Shown here one piece after another: positions 1-5,946 of a stretch of DNA of 6,061 nucleotides. Each line of letters starts with the position of its first letter. Positions within the stretch are counted from its first letter, which is position 1. The stretch covers positions 1 to 6,061 of the forward strand of contig JACDAO010000001.1 in assembly GCA_013695405.1 (NCBI GenBank), in the 5' to 3' direction. Source of the stretch: Acidobacteriota bacterium (GTDB lineage: Bacteria > Acidobacteriota > Vicinamibacteria > Vicinamibacterales > Vicinamibacteraceae). Made by a program: the position numbers and the translations under genes. Below the pieces are notes generated by a model. That model searched no databases and was not told the origin of the DNA. It worked only from the letters and a program-made list of their open reading frames with translations.

Positions 1-78
1 ATCATCGTGCCGCAAGGCGGTCACAACGACGTCGCGATCGGGATGCTGCTGACGCTCGCCCGGAGCATGGTCAGGTAG
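1..78 (+). CDS. C-terminal fragment of a plus-strand gene, possibly alpha/beta hydrolase
   Basis: The plus strand is open from the first base and ends at a TAG at 76-78, giving the last 25 residues of a protein cut by the window edge. The tail contains a Gly-Gly-His-Asn-Asp stretch after a hydrophobic strand (Ile-Ile-Val-Pro-Gln), followed by a helix rich in Leu, Ala and Met. In alpha/beta hydrolases the catalytic histidine sits in a very similar context (strand, then Gly-Gly-His-Asn-Asp/Glu, then the final helix), so a serine hydrolase or esterase is the best guess. With only 25 residues this is weak. The gene converges on the minus-strand outer-membrane gene that ends at 189. Confidence 0.4.
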   Translation: MIVPQGGHNDVAIGMLLTLARSMVR

Positions 79-188
79 AGAATTTCAGAAGGGCAACGTT
101 TCACTCAGGCCGGGTGCGCCACCAGGCTCGGCGTGGACTGGAACACGCTTCTCGACGTCCTGAGATCCGAGTTCGCCACAGCCGGACG

Positions 189-1028
189 TCAGAACGTAAA
201 GCCCACGAGCAGTCGAATGTTCGGGGCGGTGTACGCGGTCCCCTTCAGCTCGATGAACGCGCCGTTGGGATATTCGACACCCCCGAGCAGGCTGAACCCT
301 TCGTCGAGCGAGAATTCATCGAAGTCGATGGAACGGCCATCGTCGTCGGCGCTGAACCCCCGATCGATGAAAGCGAAGGTCGGCCCGCCGCCCACGTACG
401 CGGACCAGCGGCCCTGCCGTGTCACCGGCAAGCGGTACACCGCTTCGAGATTGACCGCAAACAGTGCCGTGACCTCGCCAAAGGCGAACTCGAGGTTGGG
501 CCGGAAAAACAGGTTCTCATCGAAGAACGGACCAACCCGGGCGTGCACGCCCACGGTGACCAACTCTGGATCAAGAGCGACGCCGCCGCGCACACCCACA
601 CCGTATCGACGCACCTGGCGCTCGATCTGGCGCTCCAAGCGACGCACCTGGGGTGGAATCGCTGAGGGTTGCGCCGAACCGACCGGCCGGTCGCCAGGGT
701 CGGCCGTTGCAGAAGCCTGACGATCGACCGTGATGCGCGTCGCGACCCGCGCTTCTCCGGGCTCGGGTGCTGGCCCAGACACGACCGTGACGCGGCTGCC
801 GCGTGCAATCGTGGCGGGCCGCGTCGCGCCCCGCTCGATGCGAAAGACAACAAACTCGTTGGCGTCGGTCTCGACGACGATCGATCCCGAGCCTGTCGAC
901 ACCACCGTTCCCGAGATGCTCTCCGACTGCTGGGCGCGGGTCGCAACCGGGGTGGTCTGCGCCGACGCCGCGATCGGCAACAGCGCGCTCAAGACAAGGG
1001 CGAGACACGTGGCAGTTCCTGTAGACAT
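189..1028 (-). CDS. Secreted protein with small N-terminal beta domain and C-terminal outer-membrane beta-barrel
   Basis: A 279-residue protein, probably placed in the outer membrane. Residues 1-23 form a signal peptide: a Leu/Ala-rich core ending Ala-Ser-Ala before Gln24, although the n-region lacks Lys or Arg. Residues about 36-103 alternate short beta strands (Ile-Ser-Gly-Thr-Val-Val, then Ser-Ile-Val-Val-Glu-Thr, then Val-Thr-Val-Val) and resemble the small OB-like/DUF5666-type domains of secreted bacterial proteins. A linker and an Arg/Glu-rich amphipathic helix (about 126-142) follow. Residues 143-279 look like a beta-barrel of roughly eight strands with Gly/aromatic alternation and a terminal Val-Gly-Phe-Thr-Phe, the usual Phe-ending barrel signal. 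The frame is open back to an ATG at 1154, but the ATG at 1028 is chosen because it starts the signal peptide and has GAGG at 1032-1035. The ligand or function is unknown; porin-like or adhesin-like roles are both possible. Confidence 0.8.
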   Translation of the reverse strand: MSTGTATCLALVLSALLPIAASAQTTPVATRAQQSESISGTVVSTGSGSIVVETDANEFVVFRIERGATRPATIARGSRVTVVSGPAPEPGEARVATRITVDRQASATADPGDRPVGSAQPSAIPPQVRRLERQIERQVRRYGVGVRGGVALDPELVTVGVHARVGPFFDENLFFRPNLEFAFGEVTALFAVNLEAVYRLPVTRQGRWSAYVGGGPTFAFIDRGFSADDDGRSIDFDEFSLDEGFSLLGGVEYPNGAFIELKGTAYTAPNIRLLVGFTF

Positions 1029-1031
1029 GAT

Positions 1032-1035
1032 CCTC
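1032..1035 (-). promoter_or_regulatory. Ribosome binding site supporting the 1028 start
   Basis: The minus strand reads GAGG, then ATC, then the ATG at 1028. The spacing of 3 nt is shorter than the usual 5-9, but together with the signal peptide that begins here it favours this start over the upstream in-frame ATG at 1154. Confidence 0.4.
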
Positions 1036-1289
1036 GTCCGACCGTTCCGGGTTGCGTCCGTGGCTTGTGCGACGGGCGTGTGGGTCACGCGAGTATGGAT
1101 TCTTCCTGCGAGGGATGTCGACGTCACGCCGCGAACCGTCGTCTCATTGGTCACCTACCCACGCTAGGGGGTCGGCCGCTGACAGAACAACCGAGCGACT
1201 ACGTAGACCGAGTACGTGTGATCACGGCATCCACTGTGAAAACTCCACAGCGCAGCGCGGTCATCCCGCCATCCGCTGTCGGGGGCGGC

Positions 1290-1313
1290 GCCACGGTCGC
1301 TGGGCCGTTTGGC
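1290..1313 (-). terminator. Hairpin directly after the response regulator stop codon
   Basis: Plus-strand bases 1290-1296 (GCCACGG) pair with 1305-1307 (CCG) and 1310-1313 (TGGC) across an 8-nt loop, with a 2-nt bulge. The foot of the stem touches the stop codon of the regulator gene (1314-1316). Its position suits a transcription end for the kinase-regulator operon, but there is no U-tract, so it could equally be an RNA-protecting stem or chance pairing in GC-rich DNA. The rest of the gap 1029-1313 holds only a 5-bp hairpin (1234-1238 with 1246-1250) and no promoter I could defend, although the downstream outer-membrane gene presumably has one there. Confidence 0.3.
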
Positions 1314-2060
1314 TCAGTTGGACGGGTCGACGTTATCGACCTCGCGGGCCACCAGCAGCGCCAGCTCGACCCGATTGGACAGGTGCTTCTTCGCGAGGAT
1401 ATTGGACAAGTGCATCTCCACAGTGCGATGACTGACGCTGAGCTGCACGGCGATGTCCTTGTTGGACAGCCCTTGCGCCACGCGTGTGGCGACGCGATGT
1501 TCGGCCTTGGTCAACCGGGCGGCAGGCGCGTTTGGGCTGAGATCGCCGGCAGCGTCGCCACCATCGTCGGCGGGCTCTGCGGCAGACTTCGTGGACGACC
1601 CACGGCCTGACCACGGCGAGTACCGAGAGTCCGGACCGGCGTGCCGCGGCAGTCGCGCGATGCGTTGGTGTGTCCGACTGACCCGCGTCAAGATGTTCTC
1701 GATCACGGCGATCAGTTCCTCCGGCTCGAATGGCTTGGTGAGGTACGCATCGACCCCGGCCTGCAGTCCCTTGATGCGTTCCTTGCGCGTGTCCCTGGCG
1801 GTCAGGAACACAATCGGGATGAGATCGGTGCGCGGGTCCGCCCGGATCTGCTCCACAAGCGCGTAGCCGTCGAGTCCGGACATCATGATGTCGCTGACGA
1901 TCAGATCCGGGAGCGTGTCGGTCATCGCCGCGAGCGCGCGCGCGGCACTGCTCGCCGCCATGACGACATGGCCGTCGTGCTGCAGTGTCCTGGCGATCAG
2001 CCCGAGCAGCGGTGCGTGATCCTCGACGACCAGGATGCGTCGCGGCACCTTCTCACTCAT
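1314..2060 (-). CDS. Two-component response regulator, receiver domain plus LuxR-type HTH
   Basis: A 248-residue DNA-binding response regulator. The receiver domain spans about residues 6-125 and has all the expected residues: acidic pair Glu13-Asp14, phospho-acceptor Asp57 (in Val-Ser-Asp-Ile-Met-Met), switch Thr87 (Leu-Thr-Ala-Arg) and Lys109 (Thr-Lys-Pro-Phe). A low-complexity, probably disordered linker rich in Ser, Ala, Asp and Gly covers about 135-180. Residues 183-240 form a LuxR/GerE helix-turn-helix (Leu-Thr-Lys-Ala-Glu at its start, the Leu-Ser-Asn-Lys-Asp-Ile-Ala turn, then Thr-Val-Glu-Met-His-Leu-Ser-Asn-Ile recognition helix). The start at 2060 is chosen because ATGAGTGA overlaps the kinase stop by 8 bp, typical of translational coupling, and the receiver begins six residues later. 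An in-frame ATG at 2099 would add 13 residues and lengthen the overlap to 47 bp. It is very likely phosphorylated by the adjacent kinase; its target genes are unknown. Confidence 0.95.
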   Translation of the reverse strand: MSEKVPRRILVVEDHAPLLGLIARTLQHDGHVVMAASSAARALAAMTDTLPDLIVSDIMMSGLDGYALVEQIRADPRTDLIPIVFLTARDTRKERIKGLQAGVDAYLTKPFEPEELIAVIENILTRVSRTHQRIARLPRHAGPDSRYSPWSGRGSSTKSAAEPADDGGDAAGDLSPNAPAARLTKAEHRVATRVAQGLSNKDIAVQLSVSHRTVEMHLSNILAKKHLSNRVELALLVAREVDNVDPSN

Positions 2061-3888
2061 CGACACGGTCCGATTGCTCAAAGCCGTACTCGTCGACATC
2101 GTCGTCTCGATGTCGCGCCCCGTCCCAGCACGGGAGATAGACGCTGAAGCGGCTGCCGCGTCCTTCCGCGGTCGTCACCTCGATTCGACCGTCGAGGGCG
2201 TGCACCAGTCGCTTGGCGCGATAGAGACCGAGGCCCGCACCCGGGATCTCGGTGACACTCGCGGCATCGTCGGAGGTGCCGTCGATGGCAGGGTCACGTG
2301 AGCGGCGCCCCCGGTAGAACTTGTCGAAGATGTACGGCAGATCCGCCGGCCTGATCCCGCGACCGTTGTCAGTCACGTGGACCACGACCTCATCCGGGGC
2401 TGCGCGCGCCGCACGCACCTCGATGCCTCCGCCTGCCGGGGTGTACTTGAGGGCGTTCCCGATGATCGTGCAGAACACCCGCCGCAGCGCTTTGGCGTCG
2501 CCGCCCACCGCAGGCAGATCGTCGCGCACGTCGACCGTCAACGTCTGGGCGCGTGCCTGTGCAGCCTTGCGGTCGATGCGATCGCAGGCCGCGAGGACTC
2601 CAGCCAGCAGCACGGGTTCGTGGCGAAGGTCGACCGACCCCTCCTCGAGCCGGGACACGTCGGTCAGATTGACGATCAGGTCGCTCTGCCGATCGCACTC
2701 GCTGGCGATCGTCTCCAGAAGCGTCCGTCGTTCATCCTCCGCCTCGCGGCCCTCCAGCAGACCGTGCAGGAGAATGTGGGTAGCCGTCTTGATCGTGCTC
2801 AGCGGCGTCCGGAACTCGTGTGAGACCATCTGCAGGAACTCGTCCTTGGCCCGGTTGGCCTGGACGGCCTCGGCCCGGGACACCTCGGCCTCGGCGAGCG
2901 CGGCTTCGGCGGTCGCTCGAGCCTCCTCGGCCGCGCGCCGGGCTGCGCGCTCCTGTTCCATGTCCGCCCGTTCGCCCTCGGCGATCTTGCGCCTGGTGAT
3001 GTCTCGCGAACTGGTCAAGACGTGGGGCGGGCCCGGGGCGGTGACGATCCGCTGCCACAGCGTCTCCACCCACACGTCCTGGCCGGACTGATGACGCATG
3101 CGATGCTCGCTCATGACTGCCGGCTCGCCGGCCCGCAGACGGACGAACACGCCGTCGCGGATGGCAGGCACGTCGTCTGGGGGCATCAGCGCATAAAGGG
3201 ACGTGCCGATGAGGTCGGTGGGGTCGAAGCCGAGGACTCGTTCGCAGGATGGGCTGAGGAACAGGAACTGGCCGGCGGAATCGTGCAGACAGACCAGATC
3301 GTGGATGTTCTCGGCCAACAGTCGATAGTGGCCCTCGGATTCTCTGGCACGCATTTCGGCAAGCGTCTGCTCTGTGACGTCGGTGATCACGCCTTCGAGC
3401 GCAACGGCGCGCCCGGCTTCGTCGTCGACGAAGCGGAAGCGATCGCGCACGTACGTCACCTGATTGGTTGCCGTGACGACGCGGTACGAGAGCGAGTGCG
3501 CGGCGATGCTGAAGGGCACGTGCGACGCCGCCAGCCGGCGTAGTTCGCCGCGCACGAAATCACGGTCCTCGGGATGCATGACGTCGTCCCATGTCACCAG
3601 CCGCGACTCCAGCAAGTTTTTGTCCGAGTACCCGATCAGCGTGCTGAGCTCGACGCCGTCACTGACGAACTCGAGTGCCCACCCGTCGTCCGCCGCGCAG
3701 CGGTAGACGATACCCGGAAGGTTGCTGATCAGCCTACGCAGGAACCGCTCCGGCTCGCGTAGCCGGTGCTCGACTCGCCCCTGCTCCGGACAGTCGTCGC
3801 TTGGCGTGTCCTCATGAGTTCGCGTCGTGGATGTCATCGCCTCGGCGCCCCCCCACTGCCGGCTAGCCCCACGCCAGTCACGGAGCAT
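2053..3888 (-). CDS. Soluble PAS-PAS sensor histidine kinase (HisKA/HATPase_c)
   Basis: A 611-residue hybrid-free sensor kinase. Order of parts: a charged N-terminus (1-45); PAS with a PAC-like end (about 46-176, closing Gly-Val-Ile-Thr-Asp-Val-Thr-Glu); second PAS (about 185-302, closing Ser-Arg-Asp-Ile-Thr); an Ala/Glu/Arg-rich signalling coiled coil (about 300-348); HisKA with the phospho-accepting His357 in Ser-His-Glu-Phe-Arg-Thr-Pro; HATPase with N-box Asn478, G1 Asp507-Asn-Gly-Arg-Gly, F-box (about 519-526) and G2 Gly550-Ala-Gly-Leu-Gly-Leu. All catalytic motifs are intact. No membrane segment or signal peptide is visible, so the stimulus is probably cytoplasmic (redox, ligand or light sensed through PAS), which I cannot specify. 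The tail after about 588 is acidic. The loop between F-box and G2 is longer than usual. The start is uncertain: ATG 3888 has only a weak GGGG at 3897-3900; ATG 3837 (residue 18) has GAGG 2 nt upstream. No domain is affected by the choice. It transfers phosphate to the overlapping LuxR-type regulator. Confidence 0.95.
   Translation of the reverse strand: MLRDWRGASRQWGGAEAMTSTTRTHEDTPSDDCPEQGRVEHRLREPERFLRRLISNLPGIVYRCAADDGWALEFVSDGVELSTLIGYSDKNLLESRLVTWDDVMHPEDRDFVRGELRRLAASHVPFSIAAHSLSYRVVTATNQVTYVRDRFRFVDDEAGRAVALEGVITDVTEQTLAEMRARESEGHYRLLAENIHDLVCLHDSAGQFLFLSPSCERVLGFDPTDLIGTSLYALMPPDDVPAIRDGVFVRLRAGEPAVMSEHRMRHQSGQDVWVETLWQRIVTAPGPPHVLTSSRDITRRKIAEGERADMEQERAARRAAEEARATAEAALAEAEVSRAEAVQANRAKDEFLQMVSHEFRTPLSTIKTATHILLHGLLEGREAEDERRTLLETIASECDRQSDLIVNLTDVSRLEEGSVDLRHEPVLLAGVLAACDRIDRKAAQARAQTLTVDVRDDLPAVGGDAKALRRVFCTIIGNALKYTPAGGGIEVRAARAAPDEVVVHVTDNGRGIRPADLPYIFDKFYRGRRSRDPAIDGTSDDAASVTEIPGAGLGLYRAKRLVHALDGRIEVTTAEGRGSRFSVYLPCWDGARHRDDDVDEYGFEQSDRVDE
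3840..3843 (-). promoter_or_regulatory. Possible ribosome binding site for an alternative kinase start at 3837
   Basis: The minus strand reads GAGG, then CG, then ATG at 3837. The spacing is very tight, but two neighbouring genes also have GAGG or GGAG only 3 nt from their ATG. If real, the kinase is 594 residues rather than 611. Confidence 0.25.
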
Positions 3889-4016
3889 CTGTGTCGCCCC
3901 GTTGATTCTCTCTCATTTGGCAGCCGCCATGGACATCCGCCGCGGGCTGCGTGGTCGGGCTGAGGTTCAGGCTGTGCTGACCGCTCAATGAGGAGGCACG
4001 ATCGTGAGGCGCGGGG

Positions 4017-4064
4017 CGGGACGGGTGGCCGCGAACGGGCTGGTCGCGGACAGGACCCGTCCCG
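4017..4064. repeat. Two-part inverted repeat with 10-bp outer stem
   Basis: Plus-strand 4017-4026 (CGGGACGGGT) is the exact reverse complement of 4055-4064, and inside it 4029-4034 (CCGCGA) is the exact complement of 4044-4049, leaving a 9-nt loop and a small asymmetric internal loop. This would be the strongest RNA fold in the window on either strand. No T-run follows on either side, so it does not look like a standard intrinsic terminator; a leader structure for the kinase mRNA or a protein-binding site are alternatives. Confidence 0.5.
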
Positions 4065-4090
4065 GGGGTGTCTCAAACGCGAGTGTCGTT

Positions 4091-4106
4091 GTAGCCCGAC
4101 GGCTAC
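4091..4106. repeat. Short perfect hairpin, 6-bp stem and 4-nt loop (REP-like)
   Basis: GTAGCC, CGAC, GGCTAC form a compact perfect hairpin downstream of the HDOD gene. Compact palindromes of this kind at gene ends are typical of REP-like elements in GC-rich genomes, but only one copy lies in this window, so repeat status cannot be shown here. Confidence 0.35.
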
Positions 4107-4127
4107 CTGTTGCCGGCTCCGGGCGCG

Positions 4128-4145
4128 CGTCGGACAAGTCCGACG
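4128..4145 (-). terminator. Perfect 8-bp inverted repeat after the HDOD gene, likely transcript end
   Basis: Plus-strand 4128-4135 (CGTCGGAC) and 4138-4145 (GTCCGACG) are exact reverse complements with only AA between. On the minus-strand RNA this becomes a 7-bp stem capped by a CUUG tetraloop, 26 nt past the HDOD stop codon. There is no U-tract, so it may stabilise the mRNA 3' end or assist termination rather than act as a classic intrinsic terminator. As DNA it is also a near-perfect palindrome that a dimeric regulator could bind. Confidence 0.4.
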
Positions 4146-4171
4146 TCTACGAGTAACCCGACTCCCGCGTG

Positions 4172-5047
4172 CTAGTGAAATCGCTCCTGCCCGGTGCGCA
4201 TCCGCTCGGTCAGTTCGCTGCACAGGCTGTGCAGGTCGGCGGGGCTGAACTTCAGGCGCTCGAGCACCTCGCGCTCGATCGGGCCGTCGATCTCGGCAAT
4301 CAGCGGGCCGAATCCGGAGAGCTTGGCGACGCCGTTCGCAAGGTGCACCACGTCGCAGACCAGGTTGTTGATCTCCGACGGCGTGTGATGGTGCGCGATG
4401 GCCTGCGCGACGCTGGCCGGCAAGCCCCAGTGCGTGGCGACATGGCTGCCCAGCTCGCCGTGGCTCATGCCCAGCACCGTCCGCTCGGCCTCGGTGCGCG
4501 ACAGGCCCGGCGTGGCCCAGGCCTGACGCAGGGCGTGCAGCACGGTCTCGTCGAGCGCCGCGTCGAGCACCACCTTGCCGACGTCGTGCAGCAGCGAGGC
4601 GGTGACGGTCTCGGGCGGCACCGCGGCGCGCGAGCGCTTGGTCACCAGTTCGGCCGCCAGCGCGGTCGCCACCGAGTGCTGCCAGAGGCGGCCCGGCTGC
4701 AGGTCGAAGGCAGTCAGCGGCTTGAGCAGCCGGGCGCGCACGCCGTCGGCGATCGCCAGCGACAGCGCGGTGCCGACGCCAATCCGCATCAGCGCATCGC
4801 GCACGGTACTGACGCCCGGCAGATGTGCCGTCCAGGCCGAGTTGGCAAAGCGCAGGACCCGCGCGGTCAGCCCGAGATCGAGGCGGACCACTTCCTCGAC
4901 ATCCCGGATCATCCACTCGGACCGACCGAGCAATGTCACGAGCCGGCTGGCCGTGGCCGGCAGCGGCTCGAGGGCATCGGCGGACCGCAGCAGCCGCTCA
5001 CGGCTGATTGCGGGCGCCGGGGCGTTGGAATCCGGGAGGGGGAGCAT
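4172..5047 (-). CDS. HDOD-domain protein (HD-related output domain)
   Basis: A 291-residue cytoplasmic protein made of a single HDOD domain (about residues 18-235) plus a C-terminal helical part. The domain shows the family pattern: Leu-Pro-Ala-Thr-Ala near residue 29, a helix with Leu-Gly-Leu-Thr-Ala-Arg-Val-Leu-Arg-Phe-Ala-Asn-Ser (58-70), Thr-Val-Arg-Asp-Ala-Leu-Met-Arg-Ile-Gly (81-90), then Trp122-Gln-His124-Ser, Leu-Leu-His154-Asp155-Val-Gly-Lys, Ser-His196-Gly-Glu-Leu-Gly and His219-His-His221. So the histidines and aspartate that bind metal in true HD phosphohydrolases are still present. HDOD proteins are usually signalling or output factors linked to two-component, cyclic-di-GMP or motility control; enzymatic activity is generally unproven. 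No receiver domain, GGDEF or EAL is fused here. The ATG at 5047 is supported by GGAG at 5051-5054. It lies 68 bp after the DUF481 gene and may be co-transcribed with it. Confidence 0.92.
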   Translation of the reverse strand: MLPLPDSNAPAPAISRERLLRSADALEPLPATASRLVTLLGRSEWMIRDVEEVVRLDLGLTARVLRFANSAWTAHLPGVSTVRDALMRIGVGTALSLAIADGVRARLLKPLTAFDLQPGRLWQHSVATALAAELVTKRSRAAVPPETVTASLLHDVGKVVLDAALDETVLHALRQAWATPGLSRTEAERTVLGMSHGELGSHVATHWGLPASVAQAIAHHHTPSEINNLVCDVVHLANGVAKLSGFGPLIAEIDGPIEREVLERLKFSPADLHSLCSELTERMRTGQERFH

Positions 5048-5050
5048 GTG

Positions 5051-5054
5051 CTCC
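5051..5054 (-). promoter_or_regulatory. Ribosome binding site of the HDOD gene
   Basis: The minus strand reads GGAG, then CAC, then the ATG at 5047. The 3-nt spacing is short, as in the outer-membrane gene that starts at 1028. Confidence 0.45.
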
Positions 5055-5115
5055 GGATATCGGCACGGTCGGGCGAGCCCTGCAGTAGGGCCGCAGGAGT
5101 GGCCCGGCCGGTGTC

Positions 5116-5946
5116 TCAGAAGGTCGCGACGATGGCGGCCGAGGCGACGGTGTCCGACCGCGAGAAGCCCGGCACCGGCTCGTTGCGGTAGTTGACCTCG
5201 TGTGAGAGCTTCAGCGACAGCAACGCGTTCAGTTCGGCCTGCAGGGCCGCGACGTGCGTCACGCGCCAGTCACTGGTGCGGTCCACGTCGGTCTTGACCT
5301 GCGCGTCGTTGGTCACGCGGTTGCGGCGCGAGAACTCCCACTGATGACGCAGTCCGAGGTCCAGGGTACTGATGTAGCGGCCCGGGCCGCGGGTGCGATC
5401 CTCGCCGATGTAGCCGAAGCCGGAATCGAGCGACAGCCGCTGCGGCAGGGACTGGATCAGGATCGCGGTGACCCCGGCCGCGCCGTCGACGCTGTTGTCG
5501 ATCCCGGCAAAGGTGTTGCGCAAGTAATTGGCGCGCGCGAACAGCTCGGCCCGGTCGCCGATCGTGCGCGCCGCGCGCACCTGGCCGGTCAACCGGCGCG
5601 CTCGCACTTCGCGATTGGTGCTGGTGCGCAGGTAGGTGGTGCGGCTCTCCAGCCGCCAGGGCCCCGGCGCCAGCAGCAGTTCGCCGCCGCTGCCGATCGT
5701 CTGCGTCGACGAGGTGCCGCCAGTGGAGACGTAGGACAGCTCGGCTGTGCCCCTGACGAGCGGCGGAGGCGGGCGCGTCGTCCCAGGTGTGCCTCGCGGC
5801 GGACCAGGTGGGGCGGCCAGCAGGCGCGCCCGCGCGACAATCGCGGCCCGCGACAGCAGTGAGAGGTCGACGTCGGCGGGCAGGGTCGGCACCGGCGTCG
5901 CCGCCAGGCTCTGCATGAGCCACAACACAATCCAGAACGATTCCAT
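5116..5946 (-). CDS. DUF481 family outer-membrane beta-barrel protein (YdiY-like)
   Basis: A 276-residue protein predicted to sit in the outer membrane. The N-terminus (residues 1-17, Trp/Leu/Ile-rich) is signal-peptide-like but has no positive charge before the hydrophobic core. A Pro/Gly-rich stretch (about 45-64) precedes the barrel. From about residue 66 the DUF481 pattern is clear: Ala-Glu-Leu-Ser-Tyr-Val-Ser-Thr-Gly-Gly-Thr-Ser-Ser-Thr-Gln-Thr, amphipathic strands, then near the end Asn-Tyr-Arg-Asn-Glu-Pro-Val-Pro-Gly with Ser-Asp-Thr, and a terminal Ala-Thr-Phe. The family includes YdiY, described as a salt-induced outer-membrane protein; its function is poorly known. No Shine-Dalgarno is visible before ATG 5946, and the same frame stays open, with no ATG, GTG or TTG, to the window end, so a start outside the window cannot be excluded. 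It is the first gene of a possible two-gene unit with the HDOD gene. Confidence 0.88.
   Translation of the reverse strand: MESFWIVLWLMQSLAATPVPTLPADVDLSLLSRAAIVARARLLAAPPGPPRGTPGTTRPPPPLVRGTAELSYVSTGGTSSTQTIGSGGELLLAPGPWRLESRTTYLRTSTNREVRARRLTGQVRAARTIGDRAELFARANYLRNTFAGIDNSVDGAAGVTAILIQSLPQRLSLDSGFGYIGEDRTRGPGRYISTLDLGLRHQWEFSRRNRVTNDAQVKTDVDRTSDWRVTHVAALQAELNALLSLKLSHEVNYRNEPVPGFSRSDTVASAAIVATF

Larger units (their letters stand above)
3889..4171. other. Hairpin-rich intergenic region between the HDOD gene and the kinase operon
   Basis: This 283-bp gap between two minus-strand genes should hold the end of the HDOD transcript and the promoter and leader of the kinase operon. It contains several inverted repeats: 4128-4135 with 4138-4145, 4091-4096 with 4101-4106, the two-part stem at 4017-4064, a bulged stem at 3964-3970 with 3977-3982, and 3920-3925 with 3945-3950. 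No sigma-70 or sigma-54 promoter is convincing by eye, and none of the riboswitch classes I know by sequence is recognisable. Chance pairing is raised by the high GC, but the three stems at 4017-4145 are better than background. Confidence 0.5.

Noticed and set aside
154..190. Perfect 7-bp inverted repeat GACGTCC/GGACGTC near the convergent gene ends as a terminator
   Set aside because: The loop is 23 nt, there is no T-run, and one arm overlaps the stop codon at 189-191; too weak to call in GC-rich DNA.
1029..1154. 42-residue N-terminal extension of the outer-membrane protein from ATG 1154
   Set aside because: It would bury the signal peptide inside the protein, and the ATG at 1028 has its own purine-rich site.
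669..1610. 313-codon plus-strand open frame across the regulator end and outer-membrane gene start
   Set aside because: It is antisense to two supported genes, with Arg-rich unstructured translation.
3889..4171. Cyclic-di-GMP (GEMM) riboswitch or integron attC site
   Set aside because: The conserved GEMM core and tetraloop-receptor sequences are absent, and no attC core sites (GTTRRRY and its partner) or integrase are present.
3834..4916. 360-codon minus-strand open frame covering the HDOD gene and the intergenic gap
   Set aside because: It is out of frame with the HDOD gene, has Arg/Ala-rich composition and no domain, and would run into the start of the kinase.
5048..5115. Terminator or promoter between the DUF481 and HDOD genes
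   Set aside because: Only competing 5-bp stems are present, with no T-run, and no -35/-10 pair; co-transcription is simpler.
4169..5191. 340-codon plus-strand open frame opposite the HDOD gene
   Set aside because: It is antisense to a clearly recognisable HDOD domain, its translation is low-complexity Arg/Gly/Gln-rich, and long antisense frames are expected in GC-rich coding DNA.
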